Part shown: positions 26,893-35,728 of the stretch, in pieces | Position numbering within the stretch: the stretch's first letter is position 1 | Layout of the letters: the number at the start of each line of letters is the position of its first letter | Assembly (NCBI RefSeq): GCF_001423105.1 | Contig: NZ_LMNV01000002.1 | Location: 1,406,131 to 1,470,130, forward strand | Length of the DNA stretch: 64,000 nucleotides | Reading direction: 5' to 3' | DNA from: Frondihabitans sp. Leaf304 | GTDB lineage: Bacteria > Actinomycetota > Actinomycetes > Actinomycetales > Microbacteriaceae | Translations under genes and position numbers: made by a program | Notes under the pieces: model-generated | What the model saw: only the letters and a program-made list of their open reading frames with translations | Databases searched by the model: none | Told to the model about the DNA's origin: nothing

Positions 26893-28074
26893 TTCGTGCA
26901 CCGCGCTCAGCCAGCCGCCGGCGAGGCGGGCGCGCTCCGTCATTCCGGCGATGCCGATCCCGCGACCCGTGGACGCCACGAGGGGGCCGGCACCCGACGA
27001 CTCGACCTCCAGGCGGAGCCCGGTGTCGTCGCGCGCCATGTCTACCCGCACGGTCGCGTCGGATCCTGCGTGCTTGAGGGCATTCGTCAGGCTCTCCTGC
27101 ACGATGCGGTAGACCGCGACCTCCTGCGCTTCGGTCAGCGGCGCGGCCGCATCGCCGGTCTCCGCGAGGGTGATACCCATGCCCACCTGACGCATCGACT
27201 CGACCAGCGCGGGCACGTCGTCGAGGGAGACCCGGGGTGCGGTGGTGTCGTCGTCACCCGTGATCCGCTCGACGAGGCTGCGCACGTCGACGAGAGCCGT
27301 CCGTGCGACGTCGGTGACGGTCGCGAGCGCCTCCCCCGCGACGGCGGGCCGTGTGGCGCTGAGGGCGGCAGCGCCCTGGGCCTGAGACACGATCACGGCG
27401 AGCGAGTGCGCCAAGGCGTCGTGCACGTCGCGCGAGATGCGGGCCCGATCCTCCGACAGCCGCAGCTCGACGTCGATGCGATCGAGCTCGTCGCCGGTGC
27501 GCTCGACGTCGCGCCCGACCAGGCTGAGGATCCACGCCGACAGCACCCCGAGCAGCCAGGCCGCCACCCCGACCCCGAAACCACCGAGCGCGAGCAGCAG
27601 GGCGTCTTGCCGGGGATGACCGGTCGAGCCCGTCCACGATCCCCAGGCCGACGGTCGCGCATCGGTCGGCACGCCCGTGACAACTCCGAACAGAACGCTG
27701 CAGACGGCGAGAGCCGGCAGCGCCAGCGAGCGCGTCAGGCCCCGGTGGAACACGGCGATAAAGAAGACCGCGAAGGCGACGGCAGCTTCGGCGGGCCAGG
27801 TGTTCTCGTTCGGCGTGGCGACGAGGCCCACCAGTTGGAGCACTCCGACCACGACCGCAAGCCCCATCGCGACGACCGGCATCCACACCGACAGCGCGAT
27901 CACGACCGCGAGGAGAGCGAAGAGCTCGGGCGACGGGTGGTCGCCGTGGCGGTTGTACTCCGCCACGAACCACAGGACGAAGAAGAGCGCTCCCGCGAGC
28001 GGCGCGACGAGCTGCCGGACGACCACGAGGATCCGAGTCGTCGTGCGTCCGAGAACGCGGCTGGGTGTCTGCAT
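26824..28074 (-). CDS. NarL-type sensor histidine kinase
   Basis: 416 residues from ATG 28074. Four to five membrane helices form a short-loop membrane sensor in residues 15-190, followed by the HisKA_3 box ISRDVHDALAHSLAVIV with the phospho-histidine, and an HATPase_c end (VQESLTNALKHAG, GRGIGIAGMTERA). No extracellular domain, so it probably senses a membrane or cell-wall signal. First gene of a three-gene unit with the response regulator and a 4-Cys membrane protein. Its last 23 codons coincide with a TCAGG/CCTGA dyad. Confidence 0.94.
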   Translation of the reverse strand: MQTPSRVLGRTTTRILVVVRQLVAPLAGALFFVLWFVAEYNRHGDHPSPELFALLAVVIALSVWMPVVAMGLAVVVGVLQLVGLVATPNENTWPAEAAVAFAVFFIAVFHRGLTRSLALPALAVCSVLFGVVTGVPTDARPSAWGSWTGSTGHPRQDALLLALGGFGVGVAAWLLGVLSAWILSLVGRDVERTGDELDRIDVELRLSEDRARISRDVHDALAHSLAVIVSQAQGAAALSATRPAVAGEALATVTDVARTALVDVRSLVERITGDDDTTAPRVSLDDVPALVESMRQVGMGITLAETGDAAAPLTEAQEVAVYRIVQESLTNALKHAGSDATVRVDMARDDTGLRLEVESSGAGPLVASTGRGIGIAGMTERARLAGGWLSAVHESGTGSFVVTAFVPTARGGEQNA

Positions 28075-28244
28075 GGTTCGACGGTAGAGCCGCACGGCGT
28101 GCCCCACCGCCCGGCGGCGCCTTTTTCATCCACGGGGAGGAGAGCGCGCCCTCCTCCCCGACCGGGGGTCGTGTGGTTCGCCCCGGCTGCCCCTAGATTG
28201 ACCTCGGGGCTCCGCTCCGCCTGTTCTGGGGGAAGGACCCGTCT

Positions 28245-30266
28245 GTGATCACCAATTCGTCGCGTCATCGCGCATTCCGCACCGCCGTCGCCATCACCGC
28301 GGCCGTCGCGACTGTCGCCGGTCTCGGTCTCGCCAGCTCTGCTTCGGCCGCCACGTCCGTGCCGTTCTCGTCGGCCGTGCCGACCTGGGCGAAGAAGGCG
28401 AACCTAGCCGGCACCGCTTCGAAGACCACCATCGTCGAGGGGCAGCTCTACCTCGCACTCCGCGACCGGGCCGGGGCGAAGGCGCTGGCTGCGGCAGTCT
28501 CGGATCCTCGGAGCCCTTCGTACCGTCAGTACGTCACTCCGCAGCAGTGGATCGACAGCTACGCGCCCACGCAGACCGTCTTCGACGCGAAGGTGAAGGC
28601 CCTCAAGGCGAAGAAGCTGACGATCACGGGGTCGCCGAAGAGTCGGCAGTACATCGTGTTCCGCGGATCGGTCACCGCGATCAACAAGGCCTTCAACACG
28701 ACTCTGGCGACTTACCGGGTGGATGGCGAGAAGCTGCTCGCGCCCTCGACCACACCGACGCTCAGCGCGACCGAGGCGAGCGGCATCGCCGGGCTCAGCC
28801 TGGACCAGGGGCGCCTGCGCACCCGACCCTCGAGCGTCAACCGCACGGGCGCCGCCGGCACCGAAACCGGCGCCGGGATCGCCCCGACCGAGACCCTGTC
28901 GTCGCTCCGCGAGACCCTCGCGACGCCCAAAGCGGTTACCGTCACGACCCCCTGCTCCTCCTACATCGGGCAGCGCTACGTGAAGTTCCCTAAGACCTAC
29001 GGCAAGACCGGCGTCGCCACTGCGAACTGCGGCTATTCGCCGAAGCAGATCCGCAGGGCCTACGGCACCGGCTCCGCCGACGGCGCCGGCCAGACCGTCG
29101 CGATCATCGACGCCTACGCTTCGCCGACCATCAAGACCGACGTCGCCAGCTACGCGAAGAAGACGGGCGAGGCGGCCTTCACCTCCGGCCAGTACACCGA
29201 CTACTCGGCTCCGAAGGCCTCTTTCAGCGACAAGACCGCGTGCGGGCTGCCGAGCGGCTGGCAGGGCGAGCAGACGCTCGACGTCCTGGCGGTCCATGCG
29301 CTGGCACCAAAGGCGAACATCGCCTACGCGGGCGGGTTCAACTGCGCCGGCGGCCTGGACCTCGCACTGTCGAAGGTGCTCGACCGCGGCCTCGCGACCA
29401 TCGTGAGCAACAGCTACGGCACCGTCGGCGAGCCCACCGGAGCAGGATCGACCGCCTACATCAACGGCGAGGTGAACCTGCAGCTGCAGGCCGCGGGCCA
29501 GGGCATCGGCCTCTACTTCTCCTCGGGTGACGACGGAGACGAGAAGGCGAACCTCACCTACACCGCTCCCGACTTCCCGGCCTCCTCGCCCTGGGTCACC
29601 GCCGTGGGCGGCACCAGCATCGGCCTGTCGAAGACGGGCTCGCGCATCTTCTCCGTCGGCTGGGGCAACCGGTTGAACGCCGTCTCGAAGAAGAACGGCA
29701 CCCTCTACTACAAGAAGAAGCTGCCCGGCACGCTCTTCGCCGGTGGAGCCGGCGGCGGCCCGAGCCGGATCGCGTCGTTCACCCAGCCGAGCTACCAGGC
29801 GTCGAGCGTCCCCTCGTCGGTGGCGCACGGCCAGCGCACCTCGCCCGACGTGGCTGGGCTCGCGGATCCTTTCACCGGGTTCCTGATCGGCTACCGCTCC
29901 ATCACGAACGAGCGGACCCTCTCGACCGGCGCGTTCGAAATGAGCGTCTCGGGCGGCACCTCGTTGGCAGCTCCCCTCGTGGCGGCGCAGATGGCGATCA
30001 TCCAGCAGCTGACGGGCGTGCAGATCGGCTTCGCCAACCCGACGCTCTACTCGGTTGCGAAGACGACGCCCGCGGCCTTCCGCGACATCGCCCCGCGCGG
30101 CCGGGCCACGACCCTCGCCTACTCCAGCTGGAACGCCACCTACGCCATCACCCTCGACAAAGACACGAGCCTCGTCACGCGCAAGGGCTACGACGCGGTC
30201 ACGGGGCTCGGCGAGCTGAACGTCGCGTCGGCTGCGGCGTTTGCGGCGACAGCGGCTGCCCGGTAG
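28245..30266 (+). CDS. Secreted S53 (sedolisin/kumamolisin) peptidase
   Basis: 673 residues from GTG 28245, with GGGGGAAGGA upstream. A signal peptide (FRTAVAITAAVATVAG... ending SASA about residue 35) is followed by a pro-kumamolisin domain (residues about 40-190) and the catalytic domain. The S53 residues are in place: E342 and D346 in GWQGEQTLDVLA, D429 in SSGDDGD and S573 in SGGTSLAAP. These acid serine-carboxyl peptidases are autocatalytically activated outside the cell. The gene is divergent from, and 170 bp from, a two-component system. Confidence 0.95.
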   Translation: MITNSSRHRAFRTAVAITAAVATVAGLGLASSASAATSVPFSSAVPTWAKKANLAGTASKTTIVEGQLYLALRDRAGAKALAAAVSDPRSPSYRQYVTPQQWIDSYAPTQTVFDAKVKALKAKKLTITGSPKSRQYIVFRGSVTAINKAFNTTLATYRVDGEKLLAPSTTPTLSATEASGIAGLSLDQGRLRTRPSSVNRTGAAGTETGAGIAPTETLSSLRETLATPKAVTVTTPCSSYIGQRYVKFPKTYGKTGVATANCGYSPKQIRRAYGTGSADGAGQTVAIIDAYASPTIKTDVASYAKKTGEAAFTSGQYTDYSAPKASFSDKTACGLPSGWQGEQTLDVLAVHALAPKANIAYAGGFNCAGGLDLALSKVLDRGLATIVSNSYGTVGEPTGAGSTAYINGEVNLQLQAAGQGIGLYFSSGDDGDEKANLTYTAPDFPASSPWVTAVGGTSIGLSKTGSRIFSVGWGNRLNAVSKKNGTLYYKKKLPGTLFAGGAGGGPSRIASFTQPSYQASSVPSSVAHGQRTSPDVAGLADPFTGFLIGYRSITNERTLSTGAFEMSVSGGTSLAAPLVAAQMAIIQQLTGVQIGFANPTLYSVAKTTPAAFRDIAPRGRATTLAYSSWNATYAITLDKDTSLVTRKGYDAVTGLGELNVASAAAFAATAAAR

Positions 30267-30425
30267 GCGCCGGCTGGCGGCTGCTCGGTAGGCGCTGGCC
30301 GCGCGCAGGGCTGGCACCGCGCCCGACGCTGTTCCGAGCGGGGTGGGCGCCGGATCCTGAAGCCGTTCCGGGCCCCTCTGCACGACTGCAGTCTTTCAGT
30401 TGCGAAAAAATGCAGACACGGCAAG

Positions 30426-31085
30426 ATGGTGGGCATGATTTCGGTGAAACCGGGCCTGCGCGATCGCAAACGCGAAGAGACGCGACGCCGACTCGAGACG
30501 TCTGCCGTCGACCTCGTGCTCCGTAACGGGCTGGAACGAGCAACCGTCGACGAGATCAGCGCGCTGGCCGACGTGTCGTCGCGCACGTTCTTCAACTACT
30601 TCGACACCAAGGAAGACGCGATCCTCGGCATCCACGATGCCGAACTCACCCCCGACGACATCGCCGAGCACGTCCGCGCCACCGACGGAGCCGACCCGAT
30701 CGAGTCGACCGTGATGCTGTTGATCGGTCTGATCCGACCGTCGATCCAGGGGCAGGCCTTGCACGATCAGCGCCTCGAGGTGCTTCGGCGGTACCCGCAG
30801 CTGTTCTCGAGGCACATGATCCAGATGACGCGAATGATCGACGGGCTCGTGAACGCGACCACGACCATTCTCGAGACGGGCAGTGCGGGTGCTGGGGCGT
30901 CGGGTGCCGGGGTCTCCGGTGCCAGCGTCTCTCGCGCTGAGGCGGAAGTGCTGCTCACGACCTGCGGCGGGGCGGTGCGCTCGGCGATCCACGAGTGGGT
31001 CGACAACGGTGCGCCCGAGCCTGCCGACGTCGTGCGGGTCAGGGCCGTCGAGCTGATCCGGTCTCTTGGGGCGCGCCTGCGCTGA
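30426..31085 (+). CDS. TetR-family transcriptional regulator
   Basis: 219 residues; ATG 30426 (ATG 30435 is an in-frame alternative). N-terminal HTH VDEISALADVSSRTFFNYF with the typical FFNYF ending; the ligand-binding part is helical with a low-complexity Gly/Ala/Ser insertion (GSAGAGASGAGVSGASVS) near residues 155-175. No adjacent transporter on this strand; target unknown. Confidence 0.9.
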   Translation: MVGMISVKPGLRDRKREETRRRLETSAVDLVLRNGLERATVDEISALADVSSRTFFNYFDTKEDAILGIHDAELTPDDIAEHVRATDGADPIESTVMLLIGLIRPSIQGQALHDQRLEVLRRYPQLFSRHMIQMTRMIDGLVNATTTILETGSAGAGASGAGVSGASVSRAEAEVLLTTCGGAVRSAIHEWVDNGAPEPADVVRVRAVELIRSLGARLR

Positions 31086-31133
31086 CACGTGCGGATGGGG
31101 CTTGGCCCATCGGTCTCGCATGGTGCTCATCAC

Positions 31134-31201
31134 TCAGGAAATGTGCTCGCGACCCCGCGAGACCTGGCCGCCCGTGGGACGATTCAAAGCAGTGTTCCTG
31201 A
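31134..31201. repeat. Single 68-bp TCAGG/CCTGA dyad
   Basis: Left arm TCAGGAAATG at 31134, right GTTCCTGACGTGCG with CCTGA ending at 31201. It lies in the 287-bp gap between the TetR gene and a small membrane-protein frame. Confidence 0.75.
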
Positions 31202-31372
31202 CGTGCGAACCTCAGCGCCGCGCTCCCGCGGGGCCTCCACGCCGCAGGAACCGGCGCCCTCCCACCCCGCGCACCTCGGATCCTCAGCCGGCCCTAGCAC
31301 CCGCCCGACCGCGCCGCGTGTCCTCTCTTCTGCCGTCTATCGACACCCCTGCGACCCCGCCACAATGAGCAT

Positions 31373-31567
31373 GTGTCAGATTCACGGAGACGTTCTCGGC
31401 GGCCGGCGTTCATCGTCCCGGTCGCTCTCGCCATCGTCGCGGCCGCCGTCTTGGCGGCGGGCGCGGCCATCGATCTGCTGACCGGTGCTGCGGCGCCGTG
31501 GCTGGTCGGGGTCGCTGTAATCCTCATTCTGAGCTTGACCAGGTTGGCCTCGCTGCGCCGGAAGTAG
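31373..31567 (+). CDS. Small membrane protein, 64 residues
   Basis: GTG start at 31373; basic N-terminus (SDSRRRSRRP) and two hydrophobic helices (FIVPVALAIVAAAVLAAGA and WLVGVAVILILSL), basic end. A repeat array follows 30 bp later. The codon pattern is consistent with a real gene, but there is no ribosome site and no recognised family, so it remains tentative. Confidence 0.45.
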   Translation: MSDSRRRSRRPAFIVPVALAIVAAAVLAAGAAIDLLTGAAAPWLVGVAVILILSLTRLASLRRK

Positions 31568-31596
31568 CCCTCAGCGGCGCGGCCTGATGTGGCAAT

Positions 31597-31812
31597 AAAA
31601 CAACGCCTGAGGCCCCTGGAACTCCTGTGCCGGGCCCGGTGAGGCAGAAGGCGGCGCGCAGCCGGGCGCGGCAGCAAAACAACGCCGTGGGTCCGCTGGA
31701 ACTAGTGCGCCGAGCCCGGTGAGGCAGAAGACAGTGGCGGCGCAGCCGGGCGCGGCAGCAAAACAACGCCTGAGGCCCGCTGGAACTCTTGTGCCGAGCC
31801 CGGCGAGGCAGA
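31597..31812. repeat. Tandem array of three 80-bp repeats (second family)
   Basis: Three imperfect copies beginning at 31597, 31676 and 31760, each with AAAACAACGCC, then a CTGGAACT block and GCCGAGCCCGGTGAGGCAGAA. They occupy the convergent gap between the small membrane protein and the next minus-strand gene. No TCAGG/CCTGA arms at 68-bp spacing; this is a different sequence family. Confidence 0.75.
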
Positions 31813-31819
31813 AAAGGAA

Positions 31820-32452
31820 TCAGCTCATCACATGCCCGGTAATGATCGCCTTCTCGCGGTGCCGGCGGCGGATGTCGGCGGGCTTCTCACCGAGGACGCG
31901 ACGCATGGGGAGCGGCAGGGCGGCACGGACGCGGCCACTCGGCCCGCGCCAGGTCACGACGGCGCGCAGGGTCGGGGTGGGCTGCGAGCGATCGGCGTCC
32001 AGGGCGCGCTTCCAGGGCTTGTTGGCGGTGAAGACGGAGCTGCCCTTCGCGGCGACTTCCCCGATCTTGGTGGCTCCGATCACGGAGCCGTCCGTCTCGA
32101 CGAGCTCGACGTGCACTCCTCTGACGGGCTGGCCGCTGCGGTTCTCGACGCGGAGGTCGTAGGCCGAGTAGCCGGGTTTGAAGGAGGTCGGCGCGAGGTG
32201 CTCGTGGCTGCGCTTGTCGAGCCAGTTGCTGAACACGGTGATCACGATTGGCGATTCGGAAGCGACGACCACCGGCACGGCGGCGTCTTCCTGTTTCGCG
32301 ACCGATCGGGCCGTCAGCCCCAGCAGCACCGCGACGGGTGCCCCGACGACGATGGCGCCGACCGCTTTGACGAACGAGGCGACCATCAGCGGGTTCGCAG
32401 ACCGGAGAGTGACACGTGCATAGAAACATCTTGCACCCACAGGGCCTGTCAT
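31820..32452 (-). CDS. Membrane-anchored hypothetical protein
   Basis: 210 residues if the ATG at 32452 is used; an ATG at 32386 is equally possible, and the frame is open further upstream. One membrane helix (FVKAVGAIVVGAPVAVLLGLT, cut here to its core VGAIVVGAPVAVLLG), then a single beta-sandwich-like domain. Basic C-terminus (RRRHREKAI). No recognised family. Convergent with the small membrane protein across the 80-bp repeat array. Confidence 0.55.
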   Translation of the reverse strand: MTGPVGARCFYARVTLRSANPLMVASFVKAVGAIVVGAPVAVLLGLTARSVAKQEDAAVPVVVASESPIVITVFSNWLDKRSHEHLAPTSFKPGYSAYDLRVENRSGQPVRGVHVELVETDGSVIGATKIGEVAAKGSSVFTANKPWKRALDADRSQPTPTLRAVVTWRGPSGRVRAALPLPMRRVLGEKPADIRRRHREKAIITGHVMS

Positions 32453-32601
32453 CGTGCTTCGAGGGCGCCTGACCACTCGCCGACGATACAAATCCCTGCG
32501 CCGAATCTTGGACGACTCCGCTCTCGGCGACGGAGGCCGACCGTGTTGAATAGTGAGCGACCCGACGAGATCGCAGTCACCAGTCAAGGAGAGCCACACG
32601 T

Positions 32602-33843
32602 ATGAAGCCGGTCCAGAATCGAAGAGTCGCCGTTACCGGAATCGGTGTCGTCACCCCCGGCGGCATCGGCGTCGATGCGTTCTGGAAGAGCCTGTTCGAA
32701 CCGGTGGCTCCGTTGGCCGTGCGTCGCGTCGACGAGACGGAGCTCGACGCCCGCCGTCTCATGAGCCACAAAAATGCGAAGAACTCCGACATCGTCACGC
32801 GCATGGCGGTCGTCGCCGCCGATGAGGCCCTCCGCGATGCCGGCCTCGTCAAGGTCGACCCGGAGGCGTCGAATCCGTCCACCACCGACGCTGCCGAGCT
32901 CATCGACATCATCGATCACGATCGGGCCGCCGTCTCTCTGGGCACCGGCATGGGCGGCGTTCAGACGCTGGCCGAGCAGATTCTGCTCCTCGACAAGAAA
33001 GGCGAGCGTCTCGTCTCGCCGCACACCGTGCCGATGGTCATGCCCAACGCGCCAGCCGGTGCCATCAGCATCCGCTACGGCCTTCGCGGTGTCGCCACGA
33101 CCATCACGACCGCCTGCGCCGCCGGCACCGACGGCATCGCGGCCGGGGCGCGGATGATCGCCCAGGGCACCGCCGACCTCGTCGTCGCTGGCGGGTCCGA
33201 CTCCAGCCTCACTCCCGTCTGCATCGCCGGGTTCGCCAACATGCGCGCCCTCTCGAAGACCGGTATCGCGCGCCCCTTCGACCGCGATCGCGACGGGCTT
33301 GCCGCGTCGGAGGCGGCCGGCATGCTCGTCCTCGAGCCCTACGACGATGCGGTCGCGCGCGGTGCCCGCATTTACATGACGATCGACGGTGCCGCATCGA
33401 CCGCCGACGCGTATCACGTGACCGCTCCCGCGCCCGGCGGCACCGGCGCCGAGCGCACCATGCGCCTCGCCCTCGACGACGCCGGCATCGCGCCCGAGCA
33501 GGTCGCGCACATCAACGCCCACGGCACGTCGACCGGTCTCAACGACAAGGCCGAAAGCGAGGCCGTCAGCCGCGTCTTCGGCACCACCCGACCCGTCGTC
33601 ACGAGCATCAAAGGCGTGACGGGCCACTCGTTCGGAGCCGCGGGCGCCGTCGAGGCGGTTGCCGTCGCGCTGACGATCGCCACGAAGACCATCCCCCCGA
33701 CAGCGAACCTCGAGCACCAGGATCCCGAGATCGACCTTGACATCCCCGTCGAGGCTCGACCGTGGCAGCCGGGGCCCGTCCTCTCGAACAGCTTCGGGTT
33801 CGGCGGCCACAACGGCAGCCTCGTCTTCGTTCCCGCCCCCTGA
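32602..33843 (+). CDS. fabF: 3-oxoacyl-ACP synthase II
   Basis: 413 residues; AAGGAG precedes ATG 32602. Condensing enzyme of fatty-acid elongation with the Cys-His-His triad C172 (TTACAAGT), H307 (NAHGTST) and H342 (TGHSFGAAG), and the GFGGHNGSLVF end. It extends acyl-ACP with malonyl-ACP in the cytoplasm. It stands alone, away from an acpP/fabD cluster, so it may be a second or specialised elongation enzyme; sequence alone does not tell. Confidence 0.95.
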   Translation: MKPVQNRRVAVTGIGVVTPGGIGVDAFWKSLFEPVAPLAVRRVDETELDARRLMSHKNAKNSDIVTRMAVVAADEALRDAGLVKVDPEASNPSTTDAAELIDIIDHDRAAVSLGTGMGGVQTLAEQILLLDKKGERLVSPHTVPMVMPNAPAGAISIRYGLRGVATTITTACAAGTDGIAAGARMIAQGTADLVVAGGSDSSLTPVCIAGFANMRALSKTGIARPFDRDRDGLAASEAAGMLVLEPYDDAVARGARIYMTIDGAASTADAYHVTAPAPGGTGAERTMRLALDDAGIAPEQVAHINAHGTSTGLNDKAESEAVSRVFGTTRPVVTSIKGVTGHSFGAAGAVEAVAVALTIATKTIPPTANLEHQDPEIDLDIPVEARPWQPGPVLSNSFGFGGHNGSLVFVPAP

Positions 33844-33908
33844 CGGGCACCGGTCGGGCGGGGCGGCTTCCCGAGCCCGACGCCGTCCGCCACCTACACT
33901 GACTCGTC

Positions 33909-34568
33909 GTGAGCCCCAATCGACGCCGATCCCCTGGGGAGCCGACGGCTCCGCCCCTGGTGGCTCTCGGCGTCGCGGTGCTCCTCTACCTGGCCGTGCC
34001 CGAGACGTTCCCTGTGGATCACCGCTTCCCGATCGCCGGGCTGCTCGTGGTCGGCACGCTGTCGGTCGCGATCGCGCACTGGAAGCAGATCGAACGCCCG
34101 GCGCGGTGGTCAGGCATCGTGGCCCAGATCATCGCGGCGCTGCTGGTGTCGGCAAACGTCGGAGCCGGCGTCGACGTCATGATCGGGTTCGGTGAGCCGG
34201 GATCCTTGGGGCTCATCCGTCTCCTGATCGCCGCAGCCCAGGTCGGCGTCACGCAGATCCTGGCCTTCGCGCTCGTCTTCTGGTTGGTCGACCGCGGCGG
34301 GCCGTACGCCCGGCGGTATCGCCCGATCGAGCAGCTGGCCACTGCCGACTTCGACTTCACCGGGCCGGGCCGCTACAGCGACCCGACGTGGGCACCTTCT
34401 TTCGGCGACTACCTCGTGCTGTCGCTGCGGACAGCATTCGCCGTGACCGCCTCCGGGCCCAGGTCGCTGACGCTTCGGGCGCGGATCCTGACGGGTGTTC
34501 AGGCGTTCGCGGGGTTCGCGCTGCTGGGTGTCGTGATCGTGAAGACGGTGGTGCGCCTCGTCGCGTGA
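33909..34568 (+). CDS. Conserved membrane protein, five helices
   Basis: 219 residues from GTG 33909. Membrane segments at about residues 17-31, 42-58, 67-88, 105-126 and 200-217; a conserved-looking cytoplasmic or outer loop has PTWAPSFGDYLVLSLRTAF, resembling the loop before the last helix in DUF1345-type proteins. Function unknown. Located 65 bp after fabF on the same strand but without clear coupling. Confidence 0.7.
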   Translation: MSPNRRRSPGEPTAPPLVALGVAVLLYLAVPETFPVDHRFPIAGLLVVGTLSVAIAHWKQIERPARWSGIVAQIIAALLVSANVGAGVDVMIGFGEPGSLGLIRLLIAAAQVGVTQILAFALVFWLVDRGGPYARRYRPIEQLATADFDFTGPGRYSDPTWAPSFGDYLVLSLRTAFAVTASGPRSLTLRARILTGVQAFAGFALLGVVIVKTVVRLVA

Positions 34569-34640
34569 GGGGTGGTGTCGTGAGGGGTGGTGTCGTGCGG
34601 GGTGGTGTCGTGGGTGGTGGCGCTCGTCTGCGCTCGCAAA

Positions 34641-35171
34641 ACAGGAATGCGGGCCCTTCTTCGCCGCACTTACGCCGAACCACCGCGGTACCGCGGCCCA
34701 TCTCCTGATTCGCGAGCGCCGCCAGGCCACCACCCCGCCGCACTCGCACCCACACCCGCAGCCGCACCCGTGCACAGAACAGGAATGCAGGCCCCTCCAC
34801 GCCGCGCACACGCCGATCCGCCGCGGCACCGCGCCCCGTCTCCTGATTCGCGAGCATGGCTAGCCCACCGCACGCGCGCCGCGCCCGTGACGCACCCGCA
34901 CCCACCCGCACCCGCATGCGCCCCACCCGCGCCGCACCCGTGCACAGAACAGGAATGCAGGCCCCTCCTCGCCACGTTCACGCTAATCCGCCGCGGTACC
35001 GCGCCCCGTCTCCTGATTCGCGAGCACCGCCGGGCCGCTGCCGCACCCGCGCCCGCACCTGTGCCGGTCCCGCACCCGCGCCGCGCCCGCACCCGTGCAC
35101 AGAACAGGAATGCAGGCCCCTCCATGCCGCACTCACGCTAATCCGCCGCGGCACCGCGCCCCATCTCCTGA
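34641..35171. repeat. Four 68-bp dyads with a conserved interior
   Basis: In the 686-bp gap 34569-35254. Left arms ACAGG at 34641, 34779, 34949 and 35104; CCTGA arms end at 34708, 34846, 35016 and 35171, all exactly 68 bp. Ends read AGAACAGGAATGCAGGCCCC and CTCCTGATTCGCGAGC, and the interiors share CCGCGGYACCGCG. No gene seen in the gap. Confidence 0.85.
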
Positions 35172-35183
35172 AAAGCGCCCAGC

Positions 35184-35213
35184 ACCCCACCCCACCCCAC
35201 CCCACCCCACCCC
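35184..35213. repeat. ACCCC pentanucleotide microsatellite, six units
   Basis: Six perfect ACCCC units lie immediately before a TTCGCC/TAGAGT promoter-like pair (35221-35226 and 35243-35248, 16-bp spacer) of the MarR-ABC operon. Slippage would change spacing upstream of the -35 region. Confidence 0.8.
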
Positions 35214-35254
35214 GAGATAGTTCGCCACTCGAACCATCGGCGTAGAGTGAGCGC

Positions 35255-35728
35255 GTGCCTCCCACCACCACCTCCCCCGCAGCCGCCACCCCAGGCGCGC
35301 CCACCGATCTCGTCCGGGCCGTCCGCGCTCTGGCCCGGGCCTCCCGCATCGTGGAGCGCGCGAGCGACGACCTCAGCTTCGCCGACTACCGCGTGCTCGC
35401 CACGATCGACGGCGGTGAGGAGCGCGCGTCCCGCCTGTCGCAGCGCCTCGAGATCGGCAAACCAGCGATCAGCGCAACGGTCGACTCGCTGCACCGGCGG
35501 GGCCTGATCCGCAGAGACGCCGTGGTGGGCGACGCCCGCGCGAGCTCGCTGGCGCTGACCGACGACGGCCGCGAGGTGTTCGAGCGGATGGAAGGGCGGA
35601 TGGCCCGCCAGCTCGAACTGCTGGCCGACCGGGCCGACGCACCCGAGGCCCTAATCGCCGCCCTGGCCTCGCTGGGCGACGCCGTCGATCTGGCCGTCGA
35701 AGAGCGCCGCACGAAAGAGAACGCATGA
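35255..35728 (+). CDS. MarR-family regulator of the ABC exporter
   Basis: 157 residues from GTG 35255; the promoter-like pair just upstream would give a near-leaderless transcript. Winged helix around ASRLSQRLEIGKPAISATVDSLHRRGL with a DxR wing (GDARASSLALTDDGREV). The stop overlaps the ABC exporter ATG by 4 bp (ATGA), so the pair is translationally coupled, the common layout for self-regulated multidrug ABC operons. Confidence 0.9.
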   Translation: MPPTTTSPAAATPGAPTDLVRAVRALARASRIVERASDDLSFADYRVLATIDGGEERASRLSQRLEIGKPAISATVDSLHRRGLIRRDAVVGDARASSLALTDDGREVFERMEGRMARQLELLADRADAPEALIAALASLGDAVDLAVEERRTKENA

